Assembly: GCF_047663525.1 (NCBI RefSeq)
Contig: NC_092603.1
Coordinates: 1,942,001 to 2,006,000, forward strand
Direction of reading: 5' to 3'
DNA length: 64,000 nt
Source of the DNA: Anas platyrhynchos
Taxonomy: Eukaryota; Chordata; Aves; Anseriformes; Anatidae
A program made the translations under genes and the position numbers. Shown here one piece after another: positions 44,401 to 57,100 of the stretch (position 1 is the first letter of the stretch; the number at the start of each line of letters is the position of its first letter). The notes under the pieces are model-generated. The model was not told the origin of the DNA. It ran no database searches and was given only the letters and a program-made list of their open reading frames with translations.

Positions 44401-46102
44401 GAGTCTTTATTCCTCCCCCCAACTGAAGGAATTAGGGGTCTTTGGTTTGTAGCAGTCATTGTTGAGAAACTGACTCCTCTCATCGATGCATTGCTTTTCT
44501 ATTTTGTTTGTAGATGAACAAGCTGCAGAGCTGGGTAAGTCTCACTCTCCAAACAAACAAACAAACAAACAAAAAGGCAAAAAAAAAAAAAAAAAAAAAG
44601 GCATCATACTGAGAATTATGCAATCAGAACCTGTGCTTTCTACTCATAATTTGCTTTCTCTTTACTTTGTAGAGAAACAAGCTGCAGAGATAGGTGAGTG
44701 TCCATCCCTGAACTGTAAGAATTTGCAGTGTAGACAATGGATGAGAATTTTTTCCTTCTGATCATGCATTCCTTTTGCTTTTCTTTTCCAGAGGAAAGAG
44801 TTGCAATACTGGGTGAGTCGCTCTTCCCCCCCCCACCCACAACTGAAGGAATTTGGGGTCTTTGGTTTGTAGCAGTCATTGATGAGAAGCAGACTCTATT
44901 CATCCATGCATTGCTTTTCTCTTTCGTTTGTAGATGAACAAGCTGGAGAGCTGGGTAAGTCTCGCTCTCCAAACAGAAAAGAAAAAAAAAAAAAAAAAGG
45001 AAAAAAAAAAAAAGCCATCATAGTGAGAGAATCAGAAACTGTGCCTTCTGCTTATATTTTCCTTTTCTCTTTCATTTGTAGAGAAACAAGCTGCAGAGCT
45101 GGGTAAGTCTCCTGGTGTTCAGACCCAAGGGCAACACCAAAGCGATGTGCAGGGGAGGGTGGGCAGCTGGGACAGAGCAGCCCAGGGCTGGCCTCTCACC
45201 CTGCCCACACCCACTGGGCACCAGCCGTGGGCTGTGACCAGCTCTCCTCTCTCCTTCCAGCATGGAGAAAGTTTCTGCTGCCTGAAAATACAGGTAGGTG
45301 TGCATTGGGTTGCCCTCTGAGGTGCTCCTCCTGCCCCTGGTGGGGCATGTTCAGGAGCCAAGAGGTGCCCCATCTCCTGCCCCGTGGGGCAGCTCCTGGC
45401 CCCGAGCTGGGGAAAGCCTGCCCAGGGCTGAGCTCTGCCCCTGATGGCCTGGCTCCTTCTGTCCCTGCAGTGAAGGTGACCCTGGATCCGGACACGGCTC
45501 ATCCCCAGCTTGTCCTGTCTCAGGACAACAGCAGTGTGAGACGAGAAAGTGAACGGCAGCAGGTTCCTGACACACCGGAGAGATTTGACCATTGGTGCTG
45601 TGTGCTGGGCCGTGAGGAGTTCAGAGAGGGGAGGCACTGCTGGTTGGTGGAGGTGGAGGGAGAGCAGCTACAGTATTCAGGATGGGGTGTGGGGGTGGCC
45701 AGGGCTTCTATGGAGAGAAAGAAGTGGATCAACATGAGACCTGAAGAAGGGATCTGGGCTGTGCTGTACTATAAGGGGAAGCTCAAGTCTCTCACATCTC
45801 CTCCCACCCCCTTGTCCCTGTCCCCTGACCCCACAAGGATCTGGGTCTGTCTGGACTGTACCCAGGGACAGGTGTCTTTTATCAACGCTGACAATGGGGT
45901 CGAGATCTTCACTTTCACAGCAGTCTCCTTCAATGGGGAGAAAATCCACCCCTGGTTCCTTCTGGTGACAAAGAGAATTCAGCTGTGCCTAAGGGACAAC
46001 ACCCCCCAGACCCTCTCCCCAGCCCTGGGGAGCTCCTGCCCTTCTCCAGACACTCCTGCATCACCTCTCCTTCATACTGCAGGAGCAGCACCACAGGAAT
46101 GA
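41466..46102 (+). CDS. BTN-6: complete butyrophilin-like gene
   Basis: All exons are open, phase 1, with AG/GT borders: leader 41466-41565, IgV 41964-42311, IgC 42800-43075, transmembrane 43200-43304, nine heptads (43582-43602, 44140-44160, 44259-44279, 44378-44398, 44514-44534, 44673-44693, 44792-44812, 44934-44954, 45082-45102), 33-nt exon 45261-45293, B30.2 45471-46102. The total is 1,683 nt, predicting 560 residues; polyadenylation signal 46520-46525. Order: signal peptide (core LTSLLTLHLLQLG), IgV (Cys in VVLPCHL and GQYFC), IgC (VLCRSAGWYP), membrane helix (about residues 247-268), a heptad neck of 63 residues, AWRKFLLPENT, then B30.2 ([30 protein letters not shown]) and a proline/serine-rich tail. 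Ectodomain BTN/BG-like; cytosolic B30.2 probably a ligand or state sensor. Confidence 0.9.
41685..41699 (-). promoter_or_regulatory. ISRE/IRF-like element in BTN-6 intron 1
   Basis: AAAGGGAAAGTGAAA on the minus strand, about 120 bp after the leader. Confidence 0.35.
44548..44600 (+). repeat. (AAAC)n and poly-A microsatellite in BTN-6 intron
   Basis: About six AAAC units, then A-rich sequence. A similar A-rich run is at about 44979-45014. Both lie after the paired DEQA-type heptad exons. Confidence 0.7.
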
Positions 46103-46599
46103 GGGGCAGTGGGGCCAGGGGCTGCCCCGCGCTCCTCCCTGCTGCTGGAGGAGGGCTGGGATGCTGCAAGCAGGAACCAGGCCCCTTGCAGCCCCTGGGC
46201 TCTGTCCTGCATGCGGCTCCTGTGCTGGGGCACAAGCCCTGCTGGCACCCATGGGTCTCACCCTGCCTCTGAGCCCCAGCGGGCAGCACAAGGGCTGCAG
46301 CAGCTCTCCACGCTCCTCTCCCCTCTGCTTGCACTGCTTGAAGACCCCAGGGCAAGGGATGTGGTCACCATATTCTGCCAGCCATTGCAGACCACCTTTG
46401 CCTCCTAGGTTGGGGTTGACCCTTGCTTTGTGCCTGGTGCTGAGCATGAGCAGCCTGTGGGGGCTCTTTGTTCCCTCCTCTGGAGCACATCAAGGCCCAG
46501 CAGCAACAGGACTGTGGCAAATAAAGTTTTGTACAGGAAGATGGAGTCTGGCAGTGGCATTTCCTGGGTGCTTTGTGTCCTGAGGCCTTGCTGCCTGGG

Positions 46600-46845
46600 A
46601 AGGCGTCTTGCAGCAGACCGTCTCCTCACACGCCTTGCCCTGCAGAGCCTTCGCCATCCTCGTAGCCCTCCCTTGGAGGCTCTCACACAGTTTCACGCCC
46701 TTCGTCTGCTGCAGTGCCCACAGCTGCACGCAGTGCTCGAGGCGAGGCCGCAGCAGGCCGAGCAGAGCGGGACGATCCCTTCCCTCGGCCGGCCAGCAGT
46801 GCCATGCCTGAGGCACCCCATGGCACACTTGGCACTTTGGGGTCC
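46600..46845 (-). mobile_element. Old CR1 fragment between BTN-6 and DMB-4
   Basis: Counterpart of 3040-3300 (LEHCVQLWALQQTKGVKLCE). Confidence 0.7.
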
Positions 46846-46949
46846 CATGCCATGGCCCCCGCACACCCGATACTCTTGGTGAGACACCGTAGGAGTGTGT
46901 GAGCCTCTGCCCTGTCCCCAGAACTCTGCACAGACACCAGCGGGGCTTG

Positions 46950-47714
46950 TGGAGCATTTTTATTGTAGGAGATGGGTCCTACCGGGAGCCGCCGTTGCCA
47001 GGAGGTGTCCGTCTGGGGGTCCTCAGATGCTGCCTGGGTAAGGGGGGGATACAAAGGGTGAGAGATGGGGTGATTCGCCCCTCGCCGTAGTGGACGGGGA
47101 TGGGGACACCTTTACCTGCGGGGTAGTTGTCTCCAGGGAGGGGAGTTTAACCTGCTGGGGGGAGAAGAGGAGTGAGCAGAGTCCTCGTCGCCCTTGACCA
47201 CGGCCCCGGCTCTCCCCGGACACTCACACGGGGCAGGAGGCCTGGCCCTGAAGCGGTAGATGCCCGTGAGAAATAAGCCAAGTCCCAGCACCATCAGCAC
47301 GGTGGCCACCGCCACCAGTATCGTCACATCTGGAATCAGTCCGGGACCTGTGGGGACACGGCTGGGTGAGTGGCAGCAAGGAGCCAAGGCCGCCGGCCTC
47401 CAGGTGAGGTGCTGCGCCTCTCCACTCACTCCAGTCCTCCAGGAGAGGCTCCTGCAGGCTGACGTGCTGCACCGAGCACGTGTAGGTGTCGCCTGCCACC
47501 GGGGCCACCAGCAGGGACACCTGCGTCTGGTAGGTCCAGTCGCCGTTGGGGATGGCAGAGATGGGGTTGTAGTCGTCGGGCTCCACGATGTCCCCGTTGT
47601 GCAGCCAGATGACGGTCACCTCGGGGGGGTAGAAGCCCCAGATGTGGCAGCTGAGGCGCACGGGCACACGGGCGTTCCCCGTCTCCGTGGGGATGATGCG
47701 GACTTGGGGCTGCG
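46950..47714 (-). pseudogene. DMB: DMB-4: MHC class II DM-beta 3' fragment
   Basis: Minus-strand exons: beta-2 47430-47714 (285 nt), membrane 47228-47347 (120 nt), tail 47116-47151 (36 nt), last exon end 47023-47033; polyadenylation signal 46959-46964. Splice sites are all conserved, and beta-2 and membrane exons are open (VRLSCHIWGFYPPEVTVIW; PNGDWTYQTQ; EVTILVAVATVLMV without change in character). The tail exon begins GT TAA, so the Tyr of YTPL is a stop codon and the sorting motif is lost. No leader or beta-1 exon is found upstream. Confidence 0.85.
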
Positions 47715-47764
47715 CTGGAGCAGGGATGGGGATGGGGTCAGTGGTGGGCGAGCCCCTTTTCCCT

Positions 47765-48115
47765 TCCCTGTGTGACGTCCCCACGCAATGTTCCATGCAA
47801 TGCTCCCGTGCAACGCTCCCATGCAACTCTCCCATGCAAAGCTCTAGGCATTGTCCCTTGCGATGTCTTGTGTGACATCCCCACGCGATGCCCTGTGTAA
47901 CGCCCCTGTGCCACACCCTGCAAGAGGCATTGATCTGTGCAATATCCCCTTGCAAATGGCAATGCAATGCGCTGTGCAGTGCTCCGTGCAACATCCCCCT
48001 GTGACATCCTCACGCAGTGTGCTCTGCAACACCCCCATGCAATGCCCGGTGCAAGATCTCCTTGCAACATGCTCTGAAACACCCCTGTGCAACATCCCCA
48101 TACAGTGCCTGGTGC
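47765..48115. repeat. TGCAA-rich minisatellite
   Basis: About 350 bp of TGCAATGCTCCC / TGTGCAACATCCCC repeats, as in the other units. Confidence 0.7.
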
Positions 48116-48458
48116 AAAATCTTGACGAGGCGATCAGCTCCAGGGCAGACTCTTTCTGCAGCGAAGCAGGGGATCAGTCAGGTAGGGCTATTTTTTTCCG
48201 CTATTGAGCTCACTTGTGGGAGCTGCCAGGACCCAGCAGCCCTTGCCAGGGAGGCTAACAAGGCATTGGCAGAGCCAGCAGGGTCCCCCTCCCCGGCCGT
48301 TCAAAAGCTGCTCCTGGGGAGGGTGACAACCAGGAATGCAGTGACCATGGTGGGCAAACAGGGCATGGCACATCAGAAGGGAGTGGCAGGCAGTTCGAGC
48401 AGGCAGGGCGAACAGGGAGGGCGGAGCGTTCCCCCCATGCCTATAAGAACAACTCATC

Positions 48459-49339
48459 TAACGGCGGTCTACCATTAGCTGGGCTACAATGTACTCCACC
48501 AGGCACAGTGCTCTCTCTAGCAAGTCTGTACTCACCCAGACTGACTGCCCGCTCAAAAATGCACCAGTTCAGGTCTCTGGGTGCAGGGAGCGTCTGAGCC
48601 TCTTGCTGCCATCTGCGGGAGGCTGAGAGACTGTGTGTGCGTGAGGTGCGAGCAGGTGGATGACCTGGTCCACCTGGTGGCAGAACTCAAGGAGGAGGTG
48701 GAGAGGTTGAGGGCTATCAGGGAGTGTGAGCGGGAGATAGAGTGGTGGGGCAAATCCCTGCAGATCCTGAAGAAGAGGTACCGGGGTGAGACACCCCAAA
48801 TGGGGGTGGACCCCCTCCCCTGTCGCTGTTGGACAGAGGGAGGGGACCTAGGAGTTGAGCAGGAATGGAGACAGGTCCCTGCTCGACATCACAGGCGATG
48901 ACACCCCCTGCCAGCCCCACCTTCCCAGGTGCCCTTCCACAACAGGTTTGGAGCTCTGGAGCTTGACGGACCGGTAGCTGAGGAAGAGGTAGAAAGTGTA
49001 GCCAGGAGGATGCTTACACTCAGGAAGTCGACTCCACGCCTCAGGACTGCCTCCACCAGGACAGAAAGAAGGGAGATTGTTGTAGGCGACTCCCTTCTCA
49101 GGGGAACAAAGGGCCCTAATTGTCAGCCTGACCCTAGCTGTAGGGAAGTCTGCTTCCTCCCTGGGGCCAGGGTCAAGGAAATTGCCAGAAAACTTCCCAA
49201 CCTGGTTTGCCCCTCTGACTACTACCCCCTTTGATAGTCCAGGCTGGCAGTGCTGACATTGAAGACAGAAGCCTGAAGGCTATCAAACGGGACGTTAGGG
49301 GACTGGGGCGGTTAGTGGATGGAGCGGGAGTACAGGTGG
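48459..49339 (+). mobile_element. CR1 5' end and ORF1 (chimera 4, part A)
   Basis: Counterpart of 5286-6152 (LVAELKEEVERLRA, VVGDSLLRGTKGPN, PGARVKEIARKLPNLV). Confidence 0.85.
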
Positions 49340-49655
49340 AGCAGATCTCCACACTGCAGCCCATGGAGGAGCCCCCGGTGCAGGAGGTGGATGGGGCCTG
49401 GAGGAGGCTGCAGCCCATGGAGAGCTGCAGGAGCAGGCCCCAGGCCAGAGCCACAGCCCATGGAGAGGAGCCCCCACAGGATCAGGAGGTCTGGGGGGAG
49501 CTGCAACCCATGGGTTACCCAGATTGGAACAGTTTGCTCCTGACGGATGTACCTCATACTACAGACCCACACTGGGGCAGTTGTTGGAGAGCTGCTGCCT
49601 GTGGGAAGCCCATGTAGGATCAGTTTTGGAAGGACGGCATCCCATGGGAGGAGTT
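49340..49655 (+). mobile_element. LTR-derived segment (chimera 4, part B)
   Basis: Counterpart of 6153-6466. Confidence 0.65.
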
Positions 49656-50114
49656 GTGCACTCGGCTGAGAGTGGAAAGCCCTTCCAAGGAGATCTGGAC
49701 AGATTGGAGAGTTGGACAATCACCAGCTGCATGAAGTTTAAAAAAGGACCTGTGTGCCAGGTCCTGCACCTGGGATGGGGCAACCCTGGCTATACGTACA
49801 GACTGGGGGATGAGACACTGGAGAGCAGCCCTGCAGAGAGGGATCTGGGGGTTGTGGTTGACAGCAAGCTGAACATGAGCCAGCAGTGTACCCTAGCAAC
49901 AAGGAGGGCCAACGGTATCCTGGGGTGCATCGAGCACAGCATGTCTAGTTGGTCGAGGGACGTGATTGTCCCACTCTACTCTGCGCTCTGCGGCCTCACC
50001 TCGAGGACTCTGTGCAGTTCTGGGTACCACAGTACAAGAAGGACGTGAAACTATTGGAGAGTGTCCAAATAAGAGCCACAGACATGGTGAAGGGCCTTGA
50101 GGGGAAGACGTATG
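49656..50114 (+). mobile_element. CR1 ORF2 C-terminal part (chimera 4, part C)
   Basis: [39 protein letters not shown] and KLLESVQ. Confidence 0.8.
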
Positions 50115-50625
50115 CATTCAGCCAGTTCTCTTAGTACTCTGGGATGAATCCCATCAGGCCCTATAGTCTTGTATGCATTCATCTGGAGCAGCAAATCCCA
50201 CACAAATTCAGGGTTTGTTGGGACTTTACCGTTCCTGCAGTCACTGTCCGCCAGCTCAGGGCACCTGGAGTTCCACAGCCCAGCATCAGTGTTGAAGGCA
50301 AAGAAAGCAATAAACATCTCTGTGAATGACCCTGTCTGACTATCCCCATCAAGTAACTGACCAATGCTTTCTCTCATCCTACTTTTGCTGTTAAGATAGT
50401 CTAAAAAAAAAAAAAAAAAACAAAACAAAACATTTTATTGCACCTCACATTGCTGTCCAGCTTCAACTCAAATTGAGCTTTGGCCATATGAATTTTCTCC
50501 CTACAAAAGCAAACAGTACCTCTGTAGTCCCTCCATATTGACTGACCTCGCCTCCAGCAAACAGGAACTTTCCTTATCCACCTAAGCTCTTGAAGAAGGT
50601 CCCTGCCCATCTGAGCAAACCTTCT
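50115..50625 (-). mobile_element. Inverted CR1 RT fragment 4
   Basis: Counterpart of 6933-7440, with an A-rich tract at about 50403-50430 partly broken by C (AAAAC). Confidence 0.7.
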
Positions 50626-51147
50626 GTCACGGCTGCTTTACTGGAGCCGGGAGAGGCACTGGCACTTTGCCTTCAGCACCCTGGGCAAAGGGTGGCAGCT
50701 CTGGGCTCGGCACCCAGCTGTGCCCCATTCCCTGCAGCCTCCGATCCTGATCAGCTCTTCACTGCCATCTCTCCACATTTTCCCATTGCTCACAGTTTGG
50801 TTCCTCCTTGCATGCATGGAGATGAACGACCTTAGCCACTGGCTTTCCCTGGAGGTCTGGAGAGGCCCCTGCTGGGAACAAGCCTCTCGTGCTTGCTAAA
50901 GGCAGTGGACTGGGCACCCAGCTGCAATGGGATGGTGGTGCCAGCCCTGCAGAGCTCCCCAGACATTCCCCTAGGGGCAGAGCTGCTCCAGGAGTGTTAT
51001 TGCAGCCAGGAACTGGGCAAAGGTTGGGAAAGTTGGGCGTAGCCTTGTCCTTTCTGCAGCTCTGCTGGGTGCCTCGAGGGAGATCTACCTTGGCTTGGAG
51101 AAGAACCCCTGGGGGGCCACCTGCCCCCTGGGGAATCTCTCTCTCAG
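50626..51147 (+). promoter_or_regulatory. 5' flank of BTN-7
   Basis: Conserved BTN upstream segment ending in CTCTCTCTCAG before the ATG at 51148. Confidence 0.4.
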
Positions 51148-54100
51148 ATGGGGCTCCCCTGGGGCTGTGGCCACCCCAGCCACACCAACCATGTCAGGAG
51201 CCTCCTGACTTCCCTCGTCACTCTGCTCCTCCTCCACCTAGGCTCAGGTAGGACCCTGAGAGGCTGCTGGGAGCTCTTCCCCCTGGGCCTGGCAGACAGG
51301 CTGCCGTGGGGCAGGGGAGCAGCTGTGGGGCAGGGGGGATGCAAGCCCACAACTCAGACCCTGTTGGGTTTGACTTTCCCTTTGGTTCTTTCACACAATA
51401 TGGGCGCTGCTTTGACTGTCCTTTCTGGCTCTTCTTCTCCTGCCCGAATACTGCAGAGAGGGCTCCCACTCCCAGCACACCTCCTTCTCCTGCACGTCCT
51501 CCCTCTCCGTCTCCTGTTTCCCCGGTGTTTTCCCTTGGGACATGGGGGATGCAGCACGCACCAACTCACGCATCCACTCATGACCCTTGGTCACTCACTG
51601 CCCCTAAATTTACAATGGCAAAATCTTACCTCCTCTCTGTGCCCTTCTCCATTGCCCAGTGTGAGAAACATCTCAAATAATTTTCTTCAGACTGGATCTT
51701 CTCTGAAGCTCTTTTATTCACAATTGCAACAGTCCTGTCAATCAGGAGCACATTTTAGGAAACAAATCCTAACCTTTTATTCCCCATTACCCGACGCCTG
51801 ATCACCTCCCCTGTTTCCTCATTGGATGAGTACTAAAGGTTCAAAAGCTACATGACACTCCTCTATGCCATATATGTGCAATTTTTCTTTTTTTTTTTTT
51901 AACCCTTTAATTTCTACTTTCTTATGTTTTGAGAACTTTTGATCTTTGTTCTCCTGTTCTCACACTGCTCATCCTGTTTTTCTCAAGTTTCTACCTTTTT
52001 TTGGAACAGTGTGGCCTTCTACGGTCCACTTATCTCCTTAGCATTTCTCCTTATTATGACTACACAATTACCTATAGAAAAATAATTCTCTGCTGCAAAA
52101 ATAGAACTTTGTTTCTCACAGTTCCCCCCTCTTCTTTTCTTACTCCTATTGTTGTTTTTACACTTCTTCACATACCTCACTCTTGAGTTTTTCCAAAATT
52201 AAGGTGCAATATTCTTCTTTGGATGTCACGGGGGATGATACATATACAATGCCATTATTTTACAATACCAACAAATAGTTGGTTGAGCCAATTCTATGCA
52301 GCCAATAAGAAAATTAGTTTCTCCCAAATGTTTCTAAATCCCCAGGAAGTGTCATCTTGAGTTACTCTATGTAGGATCTTGTGGTTTTTCATTTGGTTGG
52401 TTGTTTTGGTTTGATTTTGGTTTTGTTTTTCCCAAATAATTTTTTAGATCAGTGAAATTCATCCCATTTAATCTGCATATATACAGAAACTAGTATTATT
52501 TACAGGGCATGCTCCTCCTTTTGAGGTTATTAATAAATCTAATACTCTTTGATTCTAGAGTACTATTTTTGCAAACTTTATCTTATTTTCTAGATCTTCA
52601 ATATTTTTACAATATTTTTGTGTTTTGAGATATTTACGATAGCTTTTTCTAATTCACTCACCCTTAACCAAAAAACACCTTGCAAAACTGTAAAATGCTA
52701 GAGAGTTTTACTAAAGGATTATCTGGAGTCCACTTAATTCTGAGTGTGGTCTCAGGGGGGCTTTGGCTTTGTGGGTCTTCAATAATAGTTACATTTGGAA
52801 TTATTGCCTCCAGGGTGCAAGCTCCCTTCCATCCTAGGGGCAACACCTTCCTAGCTTTATTGCCATGTAGCCAATACCACCCCTTGCCATTCAGGACAAG
52901 CCATCTGCTTACAGGATTCTCATGTTGCATCTGGTGTGCATTATGCATATTAGCATTCCCGTGGTTACCATAGTTGGTACAGTACGGATGATTCCCTACT
53001 TCGTGGATATTTCCACACACAGGGTCAGTACTATTGCCCCCTGAGTTTCTATCAATATTGTTTAAAAGGCACCTTTGGTAACACAGTATATTGTAGCCAG
53101 GGTTACATGTAGGGAACTCAACTTCAAAATCTATTCCTTCCCGGGACTGTGTATGATCTGTCCTTTCTAGAAATCTAGAGATTCCAGACACAGTTGCTGC
53201 CAGAAATAGTAATCAGGGACAAGGCCTTTCCAGTCTTTCTAGGCATCTGGGTGCAAATCCAACAATTATTTCGAGATGGAACTCAAGAGATGTTCTGGAT
53301 TAATTGGGAATGCTGATTTTTCCCTCCATCCTATCACTAATCCATTGAGAATAGCTATTACTAAGATAAACTCAAAATACATCATTACTATGTATATATA
53401 CACACCCCTAAAATAATAAAGAAATAATAAGTAAGAAAAACAATAGGAATCACATACTAATAAGGATTCTTCTGGTGGGGATTAAATACCCTCCTTTCTC
53501 CTACTTCCAGGGAGTGTTCCCTGGAAACACTCCAATTCTGTGTAATTCAATCCCTCTTAATCATTAATTCTTTACGAATTCTTCTAAGGAGAAGTTAAAG
53601 ATTTACAATTAATAGTTTCAACAGCTTTAACCTGGAAAGTCTTTGTTAATGCAGTCTCTCTGGTATCAGAGTTAACTGATGCTTTTACCCAGATATGAGT
53701 CCACCCTTTCTCAGCTGTTCTTACTGTCATTTCAATAGTCAGGAGCACTTGGAACAGTCCGTCCCACTCAGGTTGCAGTTTCAATTCTCCCCATATTCGC
53801 ATCAGAACCCAAGCTCCTTCTCAAAATGGTTGGATCAGGGCTTCCAAGGGTGGGGTTTGAGCTAACAGTCCACGGCTCCTTGGAGATGAAAAGAGGATGA
53901 CAGCCCGAGTACATAGTTCTTAAGAAAAGCATCTTTTGTCTCAAATTGAGGTAATTCGTTCCCTTTGTCCATGTACAGCAATCCAAATAATATTTCATAT
54001 GGTGAAACTCCCACATCTTTTCTTGGTGCAGTTTGAATTCGGAGAAGTGCCAAAGGTAAGCACTTCTTTTGGGGAAGCTGAGTTTCCAGGACTTAGTCAA

Positions 54101-57100
54101 TTGCTTCTTTACTGTCTAATCTGTTCCACCCTTCCAGAAGAAGAAGGATGCCAAGGAATGTGAAATTTCCAGTTAATTCCTACAGTCCACGTTAGCCCTT
54201 GCAATATTTCTGACATAAAGTGATTTCCTTGATTAGAGTCAATACTTTCAAAAATTCCATACCTGGGAGTTATTTGTTCCAGAATTACTTTAGCTACTAT
54301 GTTCGCAGTAGCAGATACTGAAGGGAAAGCTTCCACCCACCCTGACAAATGATCTACCAAGACTAGTAAGCATTTAGATCTACCTACTTTAAGGAGTTCT
54401 GTGAAATCCTCCTGTACATTTTGGAAGCATTGAATTCCTGTTTCTTGCCCTCTTCGGGCTGACTCTTTTAAATTCCTATTACCCTTTTGACATACTACGC
54501 AACTCCGGCGTACTTGTTCAGCCAGAGTATATGTATTCCTACACATACTTATTTCCATAGCACAGCGTCACACGTTGCTTGAATTCCCCAATGACATTCT
54601 TGACATAAAACAGTTAATATTTGCCTCAATAGCACTTTATTCAGCATTTCGCTCCCATCAGGGAGTATCTGTTTTCCTTTGGACTTCGTGACTCCTAATT
54701 CCTTAAAAACCTCTTTCTCTTAAAACGGTTTAGTTTGGGGTAGCTCAACAATTCCCTGAATCCTCTCTGGATTTATTTTTCATTCCCCCTCAGACACTAG
54801 ATGCCCTAAATATTTGACTTCTCTTTCTACAAATTTTAATTTATTTTCCAATACTTTCAAGCCCTATTTTCCCAGAAAGTTGAATAGCTTGTTAGGGGCA
54901 TCCTTCACAACTGCTTTCTCCTGTCCTGACAATAAAAGATCACCTACATAACACCTTCTTCGGAGGTTGGAAGTACTCCAGAATTTCTTCTAGAACTTTC
55001 CCTAATTAATTAGTGACCCTGTAAACCCGTGAGGTAAGATTGTCTCTCTGTATTGCTGCTATTGCCCCATTTTAGAGTTTTTCTACTCAAAGTCAAACAT
55101 ATCTTTGTTCTCAGGGTGTGAGAGCACCACATTAATAACACCATTATTCCAGTCTAACAATTTACTATTTGAATGCCCAATTTCATGATCAAATCCTTTC
55201 CCAACAAGTTAGTCCCTGCCTCGGTTGCATACAATAGTTGCAGTGGTAGCCCCTGTGAAAAGAATTCAGCAGCAGCACCATGTTAGATAAGGGCCAGTTT
55301 CAGCCGGCTCCAAAGGGGCTTCCTCTGCCCAGAGCCAAACCATGACAATGCAGTTTAAATCTCTATGAGAGCACACGCAAGAAAAGGGAAAAAAACCCTG
55401 CTGCACAAGAGCAGCTGGGAGAGTGAGGAGTGAGAAACGTCGCTGCGGACACCAAGGTCAGTGCAGAGGAGGGGGAGTGCAGTACAGAGGTGCTCGTCTC
55501 CACTCAGCTGTGTGCTGTGAGGGACCTCTCTCTTTTGGTGGGGCTCCCTTGGAGAAGAACCCCTGGGGCACCGACCGCCAGCCCCCTGAGGGACCTCACT
55601 CTGAGTTGGGGCTCCCCTGCGGCTGTGGCTGCCCCAGCCTCACCGCCAAGCCAGGGGCCTCCTGACTTCCCTCATCACTCTGCTCCTCCTCCACCTGGGC
55701 TCAGGTAGGATCCTGAGAGGCTGCTAGGGGTTCTCCCCCCTGTACATGCAGACGTGCTGCTGCGGGACAGGGGAGTGGCTCTGTAGAAAGGGGGGAACCG
55801 AGCCACCAGCTCGGCCCATGCTGGGTTTCACTTTCACTTCTGTTCTTGCACACAACACAGGCGCTCCCTTGGCTGCCCTTTCTGGCTCTTCGTCTCCTGC
55901 CCGAATGCTGCAGAGAGGGCTCCCACTCCCAGCACACCTCCTTCTCCTGCACGTCCTCCCTCTCCCTCTCCTGTTTCCCTGGTGGTTTCCCATGGGACAC
56001 AGGGGATGCAGCATGTACCAACTCACGCACAGCTCACCCTTTATCACTCACTGACCCTAAATTTACTATCGCAAAAACTCACCTCCATTCTGTGCCCTTC
56101 TTCATCGCCCAGCCCAGCTCAATGTGGTGGGACCAGGCCAGACTCTCACTGCCACTGTGGGGCAGGATGTCGTGCTGCCCTGCCACTTGTCCCCTCAACG
56201 CGATGCTCGCACCTTGGATGTCAGGTGGATCCGGAATGATTTCTCTGAGACAGTGCACCACTACCGCAATGGAGAGGATCTGTACGGGGAGCAGATGGGA
56301 GGGTATGCCGGGAGGACAGAGTTGGTCAGAGATGGTCTCTCTGCTGGAAGCCTGCACTTGCAAATCACAGGGCTGAGACCCTCTGATGATGGCCGGTACT
56401 TCTGCACTGTGGAAGATGCTGATGCTTATGATGATGCCATTGTGGAGCTGGAGGTGTCAGGTTAGTGGCTGGGGTGATGCTGCCAGGGCAGAGTTTACGT
56501 GTCCTTTGAATGTTCCAGCTGTTTCACAGCATGGAGCATGCCCATGGATGTGGAGGTAATATTTGGGGAGAGAGCTGCCTGGATAGTTTTGTCAGTTTAC
56601 ACTGGTGTCTTTGAAGACAATAATCATAATATTGTGAGGGCACTGGGCACAGGCTCCTGAGCAGCACCTTCAGCTGTGTCAGCAATGGGACCAAAGAGCA
56701 CACAGCGAGAGTCACAGAGTCCTCTGAGCAGACGTCTGCTTTAATTTTGCTTTCTGTTCTGGGGTAGACCTGAGACGTTGTCAGGAACTTTCGGGGCTTC
56801 TTGAACCAGGATGGCTAGGTGCAGAGACGCTGTCTGGAGGTGCTGATGCTCATCACCTGGATATTGTGGGCAATTTGGGGACACAGGTTTTGTGCAGTCC
56901 TGTTCTCTGGGTCCGGCACCTATCGGGGTGGTTTTGTGGTGAGGGTGAGTGCGCGGAATGCCTAGTCCCTGAGTCCCTGTGGCCATTGCTGTACTAGGCT
57001 GTGTCTGCCATGGGAGCAGATGGGGTCTTTGCCTTGAAATGAATCCCTCCCCAAGTCATGCCCCAGACACATTCTCTTCCCCCAGCCACAGGCACTGACC

